Source: Nocardioides sp. URHA0032
GTDB taxonomy: Bacteria > Actinomycetota > Actinomycetes > Propionibacteriales > Nocardioidaceae
NCBI RefSeq assembly: GCF_000620645.1
Contig: NZ_JIAV01000021.1
Coordinates: forward strand, 1-64,000
DNA: 64,000 nucleotides
Direction of reading: 5' to 3'
The translations under genes and the position numbers were made by a program. Positions within the stretch are counted from its first letter, which is position 1, and the number at the start of each line of letters is the position of its first letter. The notes beneath the pieces are model-generated. The model was not told the origin of the DNA and did no database searches. It saw only the letters and a program-made list of their open reading frames with translations. Below are positions 38,069-49,989 of the stretch, piece after piece.

Positions 38069-39712
38069 ATGACGGAGCTTTCGATCCGTCCGGAGGAGAT
38101 CCGCGACGCACTCCAGAAGTACGTCGCGGACTACCAGCCCGAGGCGGCCAGCAAGGAAGAGGTCGGCACCGTCGCCCAGACGGCGGACGGCATCGCGCGC
38201 GTCAGTGGCCTGCCGTCGGCGATGGCCAACGAGCTCCTGGAGTTCGAGGACGGCACGCTCGGCATCGCCCTGAACCTCGACACCCGCGAGATCGGTGTCG
38301 TCGTCCTCGGCGACTTCGACAAGATCGAGGAGGGCCAGGCGGTCCGCCGTACCGGCGAGATCCTCTCGGTCCCCGTGGGTGACAACTTCATGGGTCGCGT
38401 CATCGACCCGCTCGGGACCCCGATCGACGGCCTCGGCGAGATCCAGTCCGACACCCGTCGTGCCCTGGAGATCCAGGCTCCGACGGTGATGCAGCGCAAG
38501 TCGGTGCACGAGCCGCTCGCGACCGGCATCAAGGCGATCGACTCGATGACCCCGATCGGCCGCGGCCAGCGCCAGCTGATCATCGGTGACCGTGCGACCG
38601 GCAAGACCACGATCGCCATCGACACGATCATCAACCAGAAGCAGAACTGGGAGTCGGGCGACCCGACCAAGCAGGTCCGCTGCATCTACGTCGCGATCGG
38701 TCAGAAGGGCTCGACCATCGCCTCGGTGCGTGGCGCCCTCGAGGAGGCCGGCGCGCTCGAGTACACCACCATCGTCGCCTCGCCGGCGTCGGACAGCGCG
38801 GGCTTCAAGTACCTCGCGCCGTACACCGGCTCGGCCATCGGCCAGCAGTGGATGTACGACGGCAAGCACGTCCTGATCATCTTCGACGACCTGACCAAGC
38901 AGGCCGAGGCCTACCGCGCCGTGTCGCTGCTGCTGCGCCGCCCGCCGGGCCGCGAGGCCTACCCGGGCGACGTCTTCTACCTGCACAGCCGGCTGCTCGA
39001 GCGCTGCGCGAAGCTCTCCGACGACCTCGGTGCGGGTTCGATGACCGGCCTGCCGATCATCGAGACCAAGGCGAACGACGTGTCGGCGTACATCCCGACC
39101 AACGTCATCTCGATCACCGACGGCCAGATCTTCCTGCAGTCGGACCTGTTCGCGGCCAACCAGCGCCCGGCGATCGACGTCGGTGTGTCGGTGTCCCGCG
39201 TGGGTGGTGCGGCGATGACCAAGGCGATGAAGGCCGTGACCGGCTCGCTCAAGGTCGACCTCGCGCAGTACCGCGCGATGGAGGCCTTCGCGATGTTCGC
39301 GTCCGACCTCGACGCCGCCTCGCGCCAGCAGCTGGACCGCGGCCAGCGCCTGATGGCGCTGCTCAAGCAGCCGGCGTACTCGCCGTACCCGCTCGAGGAG
39401 ATGACCGTCTCGCTCTGGATCGGCACCAGCGGCCGGCTCGACCGCGTGCCGACCGAGGACGTGCTGCGGTTCGAGCGCGAGTTCCTCGACTACCTGCGCC
39501 GCTCGCACGACGGCATCCTCTCGACGATCCGCGAGTCCCAGAAGTTCGAGGACGACACGGAGCAGTCGCTCGCGGGCGCCTACGACTCCTTCCTCGACCA
39601 GTTCGAGACCTCCGAGGGCGGCTCGATCAAGGTCGGCAACGAGCCCCAGGCCGAGGCGCTGGAGGACGAGGACGTCGAGCAGGAGCAGATCGTCAAGCAG
39701 AAGAGGTCCTGA
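38069..39712 (+). CDS. atpA: ATP synthase F1 subunit alpha
   Basis: A 547-residue non-catalytic nucleotide-binding subunit. Walker A GDRATGKT (about residues 174-181), Walker-B region [13 protein letters not shown], and the arginine finger in [12 protein letters not shown]. The C-terminus extends about 35 acidic residues beyond E. coli alpha, a feature of actinobacterial alpha subunits, which in mycobacteria suppresses ATP hydrolysis. ATG with AGAGACAAGAGAG upstream, 65 bp after atpH. Confidence 0.97.
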   Translation: MTELSIRPEEIRDALQKYVADYQPEAASKEEVGTVAQTADGIARVSGLPSAMANELLEFEDGTLGIALNLDTREIGVVVLGDFDKIEEGQAVRRTGEILSVPVGDNFMGRVIDPLGTPIDGLGEIQSDTRRALEIQAPTVMQRKSVHEPLATGIKAIDSMTPIGRGQRQLIIGDRATGKTTIAIDTIINQKQNWESGDPTKQVRCIYVAIGQKGSTIASVRGALEEAGALEYTTIVASPASDSAGFKYLAPYTGSAIGQQWMYDGKHVLIIFDDLTKQAEAYRAVSLLLRRPPGREAYPGDVFYLHSRLLERCAKLSDDLGAGSMTGLPIIETKANDVSAYIPTNVISITDGQIFLQSDLFAANQRPAIDVGVSVSRVGGAAMTKAMKAVTGSLKVDLAQYRAMEAFAMFASDLDAASRQQLDRGQRLMALLKQPAYSPYPLEEMTVSLWIGTSGRLDRVPTEDVLRFEREFLDYLRRSHDGILSTIRESQKFEDDTEQSLAGAYDSFLDQFETSEGGSIKVGNEPQAEALEDEDVEQEQIVKQKRS

Positions 39713-39715
39713 ACC

Positions 39716-42086
<2,371 letters not shown>

Positions 42087-42087
<1 letters not shown>

Positions 42088-42482
42088 TGGCTGACAACGA
42101 CCAGCTGCAGGTCGAGCTCGTCGCGGCCGACCGGACCGTGTGGTCCGGTCAGGCCACGATGGTCGTCGCCAAGACGGCGGACGGTGACATCGGCGTACTG
42201 CGCAACCACATGCCGGTGCTCTCCCTGCTCGTCGACGGGGTCGTCGAGATCACGCCGGTCGACGGCGACAAGCTGTTCGCCGCCGTCGACGGCGGCTTCC
42301 TGTCGGTCGCGCACAACCGCGTCTCGGTGCTGTCGCAGCACGCGGTCCTCTCCGCGGAGATCGACGTCGACGCAGCGCGCTCGGAGCTGGAGTCGGCCGG
42401 GTCCGACTCCGACGACGAGGACGCCGCGGTCCGCGCCCGGCGCGCCGACGCCCGGATCCGGGCGGTCGAGCGCGCGTCCTGA
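42087..42482 (+). CDS. atpC: ATP synthase F1 subunit epsilon
   Basis: A 131-residue subunit: N-terminal beta sandwich (LQVELVAADRTVWSGQATMVVAKTADGDIGVL..., residues 1-85) and a short C-terminal helical part (ARSELESA...ARRADARIRAVERAS). It couples rotor and catalytic head and can brake hydrolysis. Its stop codon is also the first unit of the tandem repeat at 42480. Confidence 0.95.
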
Positions 42483-42523
42483 TCCACCGCTGATCCGCCG
42501 CTGATCCACCGCTGATCCACCGC
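42480..42523 (+). repeat. Four tandem 11-bp repeats at the atpC stop codon
   Basis: TGATCCACCGC repeats four times (second unit TGATCCGCCGC), then TGA again at 42524. Each unit starts with TGA and 11 is not a multiple of 3, so stops fall in all three frames. The first TGA is the atpC stop. Confidence 0.9.
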
Positions 42524-42590
42524 TGACCCGTCGTCCGTCCGGCGCCGGGGTGCCGCTAAGGTGTGCACCCCGGGCTGGATGGAGGCATGG

Positions 42591-43040
42591 ATGCCGGTGT
42601 GGCAGTGGCTGCTCGACGCGGCCGGCGTGCTGCTCGGTGTCGTCCTGCTCTTCGGCCTGGGCCTGATCGTCCGCCGCCGCCTGCTGTCCCGCCACGGCGG
42701 CACCTTCGAGCTCAGCTACCGCGTCCGGTCTGTCAAGACCGGGCGCGGTTGGCTTCTCGGCCTCGGCCGCTACTCCGGGGAGTCCCTGGAGTGGTTCCGC
42801 TACTTCTCGCTCTGGCCGCGGCCGAAGCGGGTGCTCCAGCGCTCGCGGCTGACGTTCGCCGGACGCCGGGACCCCGAGGGGCCCGAGCAGATGTCGCTCT
42901 ACCCCGACCACGTCGTCATCTCGTGCACGACGCCAGCCGGTCCCGTGGAGCTGGCCATGTCCGAGGGGTCGCTGATGGGCTTCCAGTCGTGGCTCGAGGC
43001 CGGGCCGCCCGGGACCGATTGGACCCGCGGCCCCCGCTGA
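42591..43040 (+). CDS. DUF2550 membrane protein
   Basis: A 149-residue protein with one N-terminal transmembrane helix (WLLDAAGVLLGVVLLFGLGLIV) and a cytoplasmic beta domain (FELSYRV...GWLLGLGRY...WFRYFSLWPRPKRVL). It fits DUF2550, found immediately after atpC across actinobacteria (Rv1312 in M. tuberculosis). Function unknown. ATG 42591 is set by GGAGG at 42581-42585. TAAGGT at 42556-42561 could be its own -10. The stop lies at the edge of the palindrome at 43039. Confidence 0.88.
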   Translation: MPVWQWLLDAAGVLLGVVLLFGLGLIVRRRLLSRHGGTFELSYRVRSVKTGRGWLLGLGRYSGESLEWFRYFSLWPRPKRVLQRSRLTFAGRRDPEGPEQMSLYPDHVVISCTTPAGPVELAMSEGSLMGFQSWLEAGPPGTDWTRGPR

Positions 43041-43086
43041 CGCCGAGTCGGCGCAGTCTCAGCTGAGACTGCGCCGACTCGGCGTC
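43039..43086. terminator. Perfect 48-bp palindrome between convergent genes
   Basis: Two 24-bp arms (43039-43062, starting GACGCCGAGTCGGCGCAG, and 43063-43086) are exact reverse complements with no loop. The first two bases are the last two of the DUF2550 stop codon; the opposite gene stops at 43097. A bidirectional terminator is likely; as DNA it could form a cruciform. Confidence 0.8.
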
Positions 43087-43096
43087 GGGGCACGCG

Positions 43097-44518
43097 TCAG
43101 GCAGTGGTCGCGCCGTCCTCGTGGAGCCGGGGGACCCGGTGGTTCGCCGCGAAGAGGCCGTGCGGGTCGACGGCGCTGCGGATCCCGGTCAGCTGGGTCC
43201 ACACGTCCGCGCCGTAGATCGACCGGGCGTCGACCGGGTTCTCGGCGAAGTTGGCGTACTGGCGGCCGTTGTCGAACGGCGCGAGCGCCTCGCTCAGCCG
43301 CACCGCGTCGGCGTGCGCCTGGGCGCCCATCTCCGGGGTGGCCGCAATGCCGCCGCCGAAGCTGAGGAACTGCGCGTCGAGCCGGTTCAGCACGCCGCCA
43401 CCCTCGTGGGGACGGCCGAGCGCCCCACCGAGCTGCCGCAGCTCGGCCATCAGCAGCGAGGTGGTCGCGTCCGGGCCGACGGCGCCGATGAACGCGTCCA
43501 CGGCGGCGTCCGGGAAGGACCCGAGCATGACCGAGTCCGAGGCGAACGGCGCCCCGCCCTCCGGGTCCATGTGCAGCCGGACCAGCGACTTGGCGGGCAC
43601 CCGGGCGAAGGTGTCCATGAACGGGTGCAGTGCACGCAGGCCGGCGAGCAGCTCCTCGCCGCGCTCGTCCGAGCCGAGCACCGCGCCGTCGATGACGACC
43701 AGCTCCTGGCCGCGCAGGAACTCCGGCAGGTCCGGCATCTCCGGGAGCCGCATCGCGCGGAAGGAGGTGGTGACCTCGTCCGGCGCGCCTGGCGCCCAGG
43801 CGGCCCAGTCGCGCAGCACCGGCTCGATGTCCTTCAGGTTCCACATCAGCATGCCGGCGTACGCCGTCTGGATGTCGAACATCTTGAACTCGAGAGCCGT
43901 GACGACCCCGAAGTTGCCGCCGCCGCCACGGACCGCCCAGAACAGCTCGCGGTTGTTCTCGGCGTCCGCGCGGACCAGGGTGCCGTCGGCGATCACGATC
44001 TCGACCGCGGTCAGGCTGTTGGTGGCCAGGCCGAGCCGGCGGGCGTACCAGCCGATGCCGCCGCCGAGCGAGTAGCCGGCGATGCCGACGTCGGGGGAGG
44101 AGCCGTGCAGGACGGCGCGTCCGTGGGCGGCGGCCGCGTCGACTGCGGGCTCCCAGATGGTGCCGCCCTCGACCCGCACGATGCCGCGGACCGGGTCGGC
44201 GATGGCGGAGGACATCTCGCTCGTGCGCACGATGACCACGTCGGCGAGGCCCTGGGCGGCCAGCGGGCCGGCGTTGTGGCCGGTGCTCTGCGGGGCGACC
44301 CGGAGGCCGCACTCGGCGGCGAGGCGGACGACGGTGGCGACCTCCGCGGCGGTGCGCGGAACCGCGACGGCGGCCGGGCGCTGGTCGACCGCGAAGTTCC
44401 ACGCGACGCGAGCGGCGTCGTAGCCGGGGTCGCCGGGGACGTGCACGCGGCCGTCGAGGAGGCCGCGGAAGGTGTCGGCGGCGGTGGCGGTCCTCTGGGT
44501 GTCGAGGTCGATGGTCAT
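43097..44518 (-). CDS. FAD-linked oxidoreductase, berberine-bridge-enzyme type
   Basis: A 473-residue flavoprotein of the PCMH/BBE family. N-terminal FAD domain: VAVPRTAAEVATVVRLA, then APQSTGHNAGPL with the histidine that links covalently to FAD, and GIAGYSLGGGIGWYARRLGLATNSL. The cysteine used for a second covalent bond in bicovalent members is absent (GIAGYS), so at most one linkage. The C-terminal BBE segment is present (YANFAENP...SAVDPHGLFAANHRV). No signal peptide. It oxidises alcohols, sugars or secondary metabolites; the substrate is unknown. ATG 44518 has AGGAG upstream. It is divergent from the AfsR-like regulator, its probable controller. Confidence 0.88.
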   Translation of the reverse strand: MTIDLDTQRTATAADTFRGLLDGRVHVPGDPGYDAARVAWNFAVDQRPAAVAVPRTAAEVATVVRLAAECGLRVAPQSTGHNAGPLAAQGLADVVIVRTSEMSSAIADPVRGIVRVEGGTIWEPAVDAAAAHGRAVLHGSSPDVGIAGYSLGGGIGWYARRLGLATNSLTAVEIVIADGTLVRADAENNRELFWAVRGGGGNFGVVTALEFKMFDIQTAYAGMLMWNLKDIEPVLRDWAAWAPGAPDEVTTSFRAMRLPEMPDLPEFLRGQELVVIDGAVLGSDERGEELLAGLRALHPFMDTFARVPAKSLVRLHMDPEGGAPFASDSVMLGSFPDAAVDAFIGAVGPDATTSLLMAELRQLGGALGRPHEGGGVLNRLDAQFLSFGGGIAATPEMGAQAHADAVRLSEALAPFDNGRQYANFAENPVDARSIYGADVWTQLTGIRSAVDPHGLFAANHRVPRLHEDGATTA

Positions 44519-44581
44519 GTGGTGACTCCTGGTTCGGTGTGACTCGTTGGGTCTGGTCGGTGGGATGACCATGCAGGTCAC

Positions 44582-44614
44582 GACTTGGAGTCGGCTTCGA
44601 GCCGACTTGGAGCC
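44582..44614. promoter_or_regulatory. Three 11-bp direct repeats, candidate SARP/AfsR-type binding site
   Basis: GACTTGGAGTC, GGCTTCGAGCC and GACTTGGAGCC follow each other head to tail. SARP regulators bind direct repeats spaced 11 bp. The repeats end 30 bp before TACGCT (44645-44650), the -10-like hexamer of the regulator gene, and lie 63 bp from the divergent oxidoreductase start. GTCGGCT-TCG-AGCCGAC (44590-44606) inside them is also a hairpin. Confidence 0.6.
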
Positions 44615-44656
44615 GGTTCGGGAGCGGAGGCGGCCGCGGCTCCCTACGCTGTGCCC

Positions 44657-47600
44657 GTGGAGGTGTCCGTCCTCGGTCCGATCGAGGTCAGCCTGGCGGG
44701 AGCGCCCGTCGATCTCGGTACGCCGAAGCAGCGGGCGCTGGTCGCCGCGCTCGCGCTGTCGCGGGGGTGGCCGGTGTCGGTCGACGCGATCGTGGACCTG
44801 CTGTGGGACGACTCGCCGCCACCGGGGGTGACGGCGACGCTGCAGGCCTACGTGTCCCAGCTGCGCCGCGTGCTCGAGCCGGACCGGCAGCGGCGGGCGC
44901 CCGCGACCGTGCTGGTCACCGTCGCTCCCGGGTATGCGCTGCGGGTGCCCGACGAGAGCGTCGACGCCCACCGCTTCGAGCAGGCCGTGACCACCGCGCA
45001 CCGCACCCTCCAGCCGCTCGGGTGGGGCCGCTCGCCGCTCGACGAGGGACGGCTGACCGCGGTGGTCGCTGCCCTCGACGAGGCGCTGGCGAGCTGGCGG
45101 GGCACGCCGTACGGCGAGCTCGGGGACGCCGACAGCGCGGTGGCCGAGCGGGCGCGGCTCGAGGAGCTGCGGCTGATCGGCCTGGAGGACCGGGCCGTGG
45201 GCGGGCTTGCCCTCGGCCGCCACGCCACCGTCGCCGCGGAGCTCGAGGCGCTGACCGCCGCGCATCCGCTGCGGGAGCGGATGTGGGCGCTCCGGGCCCT
45301 CGCCCTGACCCGCTCGGGCAGGCAGGCCGACGCGCTGGACGTGCTGCGCCGGGTGCGCGAGGTGCTCGACGAGGAGCTCGGCCTGGAGCTGTCGGCCGAG
45401 CTGCGCGATCTCCAGACAGCGGTGCTGCGCCAGGACCCCGGTCTCGACTGGGTGGCGCCCGACGCCGGCAGCACGCCGGCGGTGGCCGTTCCCCCGGCGC
45501 CCGCCCCGGCCGTCCACCCCGCGGCCGAGCAGGTCGCGCCGTGGCCGATGGTCGGCCGGGACGCCGAGCTGGCGTCCCTCCTCGAGCTGGTCGGGGCGGC
45601 CGAGCGGGGCGCGCCGGCGTACGCCGTCATCACCGGCGACCCGGGCATCGGCAAGTCACGGCTGGCGGCCGAGCTGGTGGTCCGCGCCCGGCACCGGGGA
45701 CTCCGCGTGCTGGTCGGACGCTGCTCCCAGGACGACGGCGCCCCGCCGCTGTGGCCCTGGAAGACGGTGCTCGACGGGCTCGGCGCGAGCCTGCTCGACG
45801 AGGCGCCGGCCGACGAGGGCGAGGGTGGCCAGTTCCGCGCCTGGGAGCGGATCGCGGACACGATCCGTGCCGCCGCGCAGGAGCAGCCCACGGTGGTCGT
45901 CCTCGACGACCTGCACTGGGCCGACACCTCGTCGCTGCGCGTCCTCCGGCTGCTCGTGGAGACCACCGACCAGGCCCGCCTGATGCTGGTGACCACGTGG
46001 CGCGCGCACCCCGAGCCGTCGGGCGCGCTCGCGGACGTGGCCGAGACGCTGGCCCGGATGCACGCGCTCCGGCTCCAGCTCTCGGGCCTGCCGCCGACCG
46101 ACGCGGCGTCGGTCTTCGAGAGTGTCACGAGCCGTGGGCTCGACGCCGCCGAGGCTGCCGCGCTGCGCGACCGCACCGACGGCAACCCGTTCTTCCTGGT
46201 CGAGCTGGCCCGGCTGGCGGGGGAGCGGGGAGCACCGGGCGACGAGCTGCCGACCGCGGTCGCCGACGTGATCAACCGCCGGTTGCTCCGGCTGCCGGAG
46301 CAGACCGTGGCCGCGCTCCGGGCTGCGGCGGTCATCGGCCGGCAGTTCGACACCCCGACCCTGGCGACCGTCACCGGCATCGACGAGGACGACCTGCTCG
46401 ACGTGGTCGAGCCCGCCCAGGCCGCGGGGCTGGTGCGGGAGGACGGCATCGACCGGTACCTGTTCGCGCACGCCCTGGTCCGCGACACCCTCCGCTCCGG
46501 GATGAGCGCGAGTCGTCGCGCCCGGGCGCACGCCCGGGTCGCCGACGCGCTCACCGGCGTGCCGGGTCGCGAGACCGAGGTGGCGCGGCACTGGCACGAG
46601 GCCGGCCCGTCGTACGGCGACCGGGCCTGGCGCTCCGCCGTGGAGGCCGCAGCGGTGGCGCGCCGGTTCTACGCCTACGACCAGGCGGCCGAGCTGCTGG
46701 AGGGCGCGCTCGTGTCGCTGGACACCGACGGGCAGGCGACCCTGCGCGACCGGTACGACGTGCTGATGGCGCTGATCGAGGCGTACCGCTGGGCGGCACA
46801 GCTGCCCGACCTGGTCGCGACGGTGGAGCAGGCGATCGAGGTCGGCAAGCAGCTGCGCGACCCCGAGGCCGTCGCCCGCGCCGCGATCGCGACGACCGAG
46901 GGCGTGCTGTGGCGCTCCGGTCCGCCGGGCGACGTCAACGAGGAGGTCGTCGGCGCCCTGCGCGGCAGCCTGGACCGGCTGCCCGCGGACGACAGCGACC
47001 TGCGCTGTCGCACCATGCTGGCGCTGGCCAACGAGCTCTACGACACGGTCTCCTGGGAGGAGCGCCGCGCGCTCTGCGACGAGGGCCTGGCGATGGCCCG
47101 GCGCCTCGACGACCCGCTGCTCCTGATGTTCGCCTGCCAGGTCGTGTTCGTCGCGCTGTGGACGGCCGACACCGCGGTCGAGCGCGTCGCGCTGGTCCGG
47201 GAGGCCCGGGACCTGGCCCGGTCGACGCGGAACGAGCGCGCGTACGTCGTCTGTGCGACCCTGCACGCCGCCGTGCTCAGCGAGGTCGGGCGGACCGAGG
47301 AGATGTGGCGGGCGATCGAGGAGGCCCGGTCGGCGGCGCAGCAGCAGCGGATCGCGTTCGGCGAGCTGGTCCTCGGTGGGCTGGAGATCCCGTGGCACGC
47401 GATGGCCGGCCGGTTCGAGGAGTGCGAGCGGTTGCTCGGTGAGCTGCAGGAGCTGGGCAGCCGGCTCTCGCACCACAACGTCGACGAGAGCATGGCCGCC
47501 GCCCTGCTCGCGATCCGGCTGTGGCAGGGCCGACCCAGCGAGATGGTGCCGGTGCTGGACGGGTTCGACGCCACGCCGTACCCCTTCGGCGCGAGCGTCG

Positions 47601-47980
47601 CGGTGTACCTGTGGCGGGCCGGTGAGCACGACAACGCACGCCAGGTGTATGCCGAGCGCGGTGCGCCCCTCGACCACGACAACGACATCTCGCTGCTCGC
47701 GTGGGCGCACGCGGCGGAGCTGTCGCTCTACCTCGGCGAGCCCGCCCTCGCCGCGGGGGCGTACGCGAAGCTCGCGCCCCTCGCGGGACTCAACACCTGC
47801 GCCGGCTCCTCGCTCGCCCTCGGTCCGGTGGACTCCTACCTGGCCCTGGCCGCGGCCGCGACGGGGGAGCGCGAGCTCGCGGCGAAGCACGCCGAGGACG
47901 CGCTCGCGCTTGCCGACGCCTGGGACGTCCCGCTCGTGGCGGCGTGGCTCCGGGGCCTGCGCGAGGAGCACGGCTTCTAG
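44657..47980 (+). CDS. AfsR/SARP-like multidomain transcriptional activator (BTAD-ATPase-TPR)
   Basis: A 1107-residue regulator. Order: winged-helix DNA-binding domain (VEVSVLGPIEVSLAG... about residues 1-95), bacterial transcriptional activation domain (about 100-245), a Pro/Ala linker, a STAND-type ATPase with Walker A GDPGIGKSR (Lys333) and Walker B VVVLDDLHWAD (about 413-423), and a long helical repeat region to the end. Such proteins activate pathway genes when ATP and a ligand or partner release the ATPase. GTG 44657 is 6 nt after TACGCT and gives a start exactly at the DNA-binding domain. It is divergent from the BBE flavoenzyme and upstream of an MFS exporter, forming a small locus. 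Confidence 0.92.
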   Translation: MEVSVLGPIEVSLAGAPVDLGTPKQRALVAALALSRGWPVSVDAIVDLLWDDSPPPGVTATLQAYVSQLRRVLEPDRQRRAPATVLVTVAPGYALRVPDESVDAHRFEQAVTTAHRTLQPLGWGRSPLDEGRLTAVVAALDEALASWRGTPYGELGDADSAVAERARLEELRLIGLEDRAVGGLALGRHATVAAELEALTAAHPLRERMWALRALALTRSGRQADALDVLRRVREVLDEELGLELSAELRDLQTAVLRQDPGLDWVAPDAGSTPAVAVPPAPAPAVHPAAEQVAPWPMVGRDAELASLLELVGAAERGAPAYAVITGDPGIGKSRLAAELVVRARHRGLRVLVGRCSQDDGAPPLWPWKTVLDGLGASLLDEAPADEGEGGQFRAWERIADTIRAAAQEQPTVVVLDDLHWADTSSLRVLRLLVETTDQARLMLVTTWRAHPEPSGALADVAETLARMHALRLQLSGLPPTDAASVFESVTSRGLDAAEAAALRDRTDGNPFFLVELARLAGERGAPGDELPTAVADVINRRLLRLPEQTVAALRAAAVIGRQFDTPTLATVTGIDEDDLLDVVEPAQAAGLVREDGIDRYLFAHALVRDTLRSGMSASRRARAHARVADALTGVPGRETEVARHWHEAGPSYGDRAWRSAVEAAAVARRFYAYDQAAELLEGALVSLDTDGQATLRDRYDVLMALIEAYRWAAQLPDLVATVEQAIEVGKQLRDPEAVARAAIATTEGVLWRSGPPGDVNEEVVGALRGSLDRLPADDSDLRCRTMLALANELYDTVSWEERRALCDEGLAMARRLDDPLLLMFACQVVFVALWTADTAVERVALVREARDLARSTRNERAYVVCATLHAAVLSEVGRTEEMWRAIEEARSAAQQQRIAFGELVLGGLEIPWHAMAGRFEECERLLGELQELGSRLSHHNVDESMAAALLAIRLWQGRPSEMVPVLDGFDATPYPFGASVAVYLWRAGEHDNARQVYAERGAPLDHDNDISLLAWAHAAELSLYLGEPALAAGAYAKLAPLAGLNTCAGSSLALGPVDSYLALAAAATGERELAAKHAEDALALADAWDVPLVAAWLRGLREEHGF

Positions 47981-48030
47981 GTCCGGGCCCACCATCTGGA
48001 CCGGTCAAGAGCGGGTTTGGAGGGAGGCCC

Positions 48031-49212
48031 GTGATCGGCGAGGCTGGGGCGGTGCCGTCCCTGCTCCACACCCGCAACGCCGTTGCCGCGAGCTTCGCGC
48101 TGAACGGGTTCTGCTTCGCCACCCTGGTCTCCCGGCTGCCCGACATTCGCAGCGGCCTGGACCTCGACAACGGCGCCCTCGGCCTGCTGCTGCTCTCGAT
48201 CTCCCTCGGCTCCGTCGTCGCGCTGCCCCTGAGCGGGCGGCTCATCGACCGGCTCGGTGCGACCGCGGTGACCCGCCTCGGCGCGATCCTGGTCGCGGGC
48301 GGGCTGACGGTCGCGGCCGTCGGCGTCGTCAGCGACCTCGTGCTGCTCACCGCGCTCGGCCTGCTCGTCGACGGTGTGGGCACGGCCGTCTGGGATGTGT
48401 CGATGAACGTCGAGGCCGCGGAGGTCGAGCGGCAGCTGGGGCGCACGATCATGCCGCGGTTCCACGCGGGCTGGAGCCTCGGCACGTTCACCGGCGCGGC
48501 GATCGGCGTGCCGATGGCTGCCGTGCACGCCCCGCTGCTCCTCCACATCCCGGCGTTCGCGGTGCTCGCCGCGGCCGCGACCTGGCGGGCTGCCGGCACC
48601 TACCTCCCGCCGGTCGCCACCCACGAGGAGCGGCAGGCCGTCGCGTGCTCCCCGTGGCGGGAGCCCCGCACGCTGGCCATCGGCGTCATGGTGCTTGCGT
48701 TCGCGCTCTCGGAGGGAGCCGCCAACGACTGGCTCTCGCTCGCGCTCATCGACGGCTACGACGTACGCCACTGGGTCGGCGTCGCCGGCTTCGCGCTGTT
48801 CGTCAGCTCGATGATGGCCGGCCGGCTCTACGGGCCGGTCGTGCTCGACCGGTTCGGCCGGGCACCGGTGCTGTGGGGCTGCTCGGCCGCGGCCTTCGCG
48901 GGCATCCTGCTCGTCGTCTTCGGCGGCGCCGTGGTCCCGGTCGCGATCGGCATCGTCGTGTGGGGCCTGGGGGCGTCCCTGGGCTTCCCGGTCGGCATGA
49001 GCGCCGCCGCCGACGACCCGCTCCGCGCGGCCCGACGGGTCAGCGTGGTGTCGACGATCGGCTACTCGGCGTTCCTCGCCGGCCCGCCCTTCCTCGGCCT
49101 GCTCGCCGACCACGTCGGGACGCTGCGGACCCTGCTGGTCATCGCCGCCCTGATGGTCCCCGCCGCGGTCACCGTCTTCGCGGCGCGGGAGCGGCAGCGA
49201 GTGTCCCGCTGA
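48031..49212 (+). CDS. MFS transporter
   Basis: A 393-residue major-facilitator protein with about 12 helices and the loop motif GRLIDRLGATAVTRLG after helix 2. It resembles YbjJ-like exporters of sugar or drug type; substrate unknown. GTG 48031 has GGAGGGAGG upstream, 50 bp after the regulator, so it is probably co-transcribed with it. Together with the BBE oxidoreductase it could export a compound controlled by the locus. Confidence 0.87.
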   Translation: MIGEAGAVPSLLHTRNAVAASFALNGFCFATLVSRLPDIRSGLDLDNGALGLLLLSISLGSVVALPLSGRLIDRLGATAVTRLGAILVAGGLTVAAVGVVSDLVLLTALGLLVDGVGTAVWDVSMNVEAAEVERQLGRTIMPRFHAGWSLGTFTGAAIGVPMAAVHAPLLLHIPAFAVLAAAATWRAAGTYLPPVATHEERQAVACSPWREPRTLAIGVMVLAFALSEGAANDWLSLALIDGYDVRHWVGVAGFALFVSSMMAGRLYGPVVLDRFGRAPVLWGCSAAAFAGILLVVFGGAVVPVAIGIVVWGLGASLGFPVGMSAAADDPLRAARRVSVVSTIGYSAFLAGPPFLGLLADHVGTLRTLLVIAALMVPAAVTVFAARERQRVSR

Positions 49213-49228
49213 GGGCCGTGGTCCGCTC

Positions 49229-49801
49229 CTAGCGTTCGCCTCCCGGCACCCACAGCACGTCGCCGTTCTCGCGATTCGCGTGCCGGGCCAGGATGAAGAG
49301 CAGGTCGGAGAGCCGGTTCAGGTAGGTGATCGCCAGGGGGTTCATCGAGGACCCGTGCACCTCGAAGGCCGCCCAGGCCGAGCGCTCGGCCCGCCGGACG
49401 ACCGTGCGCGCGACGTGCAGCAGGGCGGCGCCCGGCGTACCCCCGTTGAGGATGAAGGAGCGCAGCGTCGGCAGGTGCTCGTTGTACTCGTCGCACCAGC
49501 CCTCGAGCCGGTCGACGTACGCCTGCTCGATCCGCAGGGGCGGGTACTCCGGGTCGGGGACGACCGGGGTGCAGAAGTCGGCGCCGACGTCGAACAGGTC
49601 GTTCTGCACGGTGGTGAGCACCCGCACCACGTCCTCGGCCAGCCCGCCGCTCGCCAGCGCCAGCCCGATCTGCGCGTTCGCCTCGTCGACGTCGGCGTAC
49701 GCCGCGAGCCGCAGGTCGGTCTTGCGGGTCACGCTCATGTCGCCCAGCCGGGTCTCCCCGCCGTCGCCGGTGCGCGTGTAGATCCGGGTGAGGTTGACCA
49801 T
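49229..49801 (-). CDS. Cob(I)alamin adenosyltransferase (PduO type)
   Basis: A 190-residue trimeric helical-bundle enzyme that adds the adenosyl group to cob(I)alamin. N-terminal ATP-binding TRTGDGGETRLG, core VDEANAQIGLAL, and the conserved RTVVRRAERSAW. Makes adenosylcobalamin, the cofactor of the mutase at 50380. ATG 49801 is 6 nt after TACGCT (minus strand, 49813-49808), so probably leaderless. The mycobacterial homologue also lies near the atp operon (Rv1314c). Confidence 0.93.
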   Translation of the reverse strand: MVNLTRIYTRTGDGGETRLGDMSVTRKTDLRLAAYADVDEANAQIGLALASGGLAEDVVRVLTTVQNDLFDVGADFCTPVVPDPEYPPLRIEQAYVDRLEGWCDEYNEHLPTLRSFILNGGTPGAALLHVARTVVRRAERSAWAAFEVHGSSMNPLAITYLNRLSDLLFILARHANRENGDVLWVPGGER

Positions 49802-49989
49802 GACGGGAGCGTAGCCGGGACCGGACCGCCCGGCGGGTACGCCGGCGCCACCGGACGCGACACGGCGGATTTCCCGATCGGGCGACGCAACCGATCGGAG
49901 GTCCACGGCGTCATAGTGGTTGACAGGCAACCATCGGCAGATGGAGCGACCGGGGCGTCTCATGGCCCCGGAGGACGGGGGCAGCAGCC

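Noticed and set aside
43097..45517. Extended 806-aa form of the BBE oxidoreductase
   Set aside because: The upstream part is antisense to the AfsR-like regulator; AGGAG before ATG 44518 and the family N-terminus fix the start.
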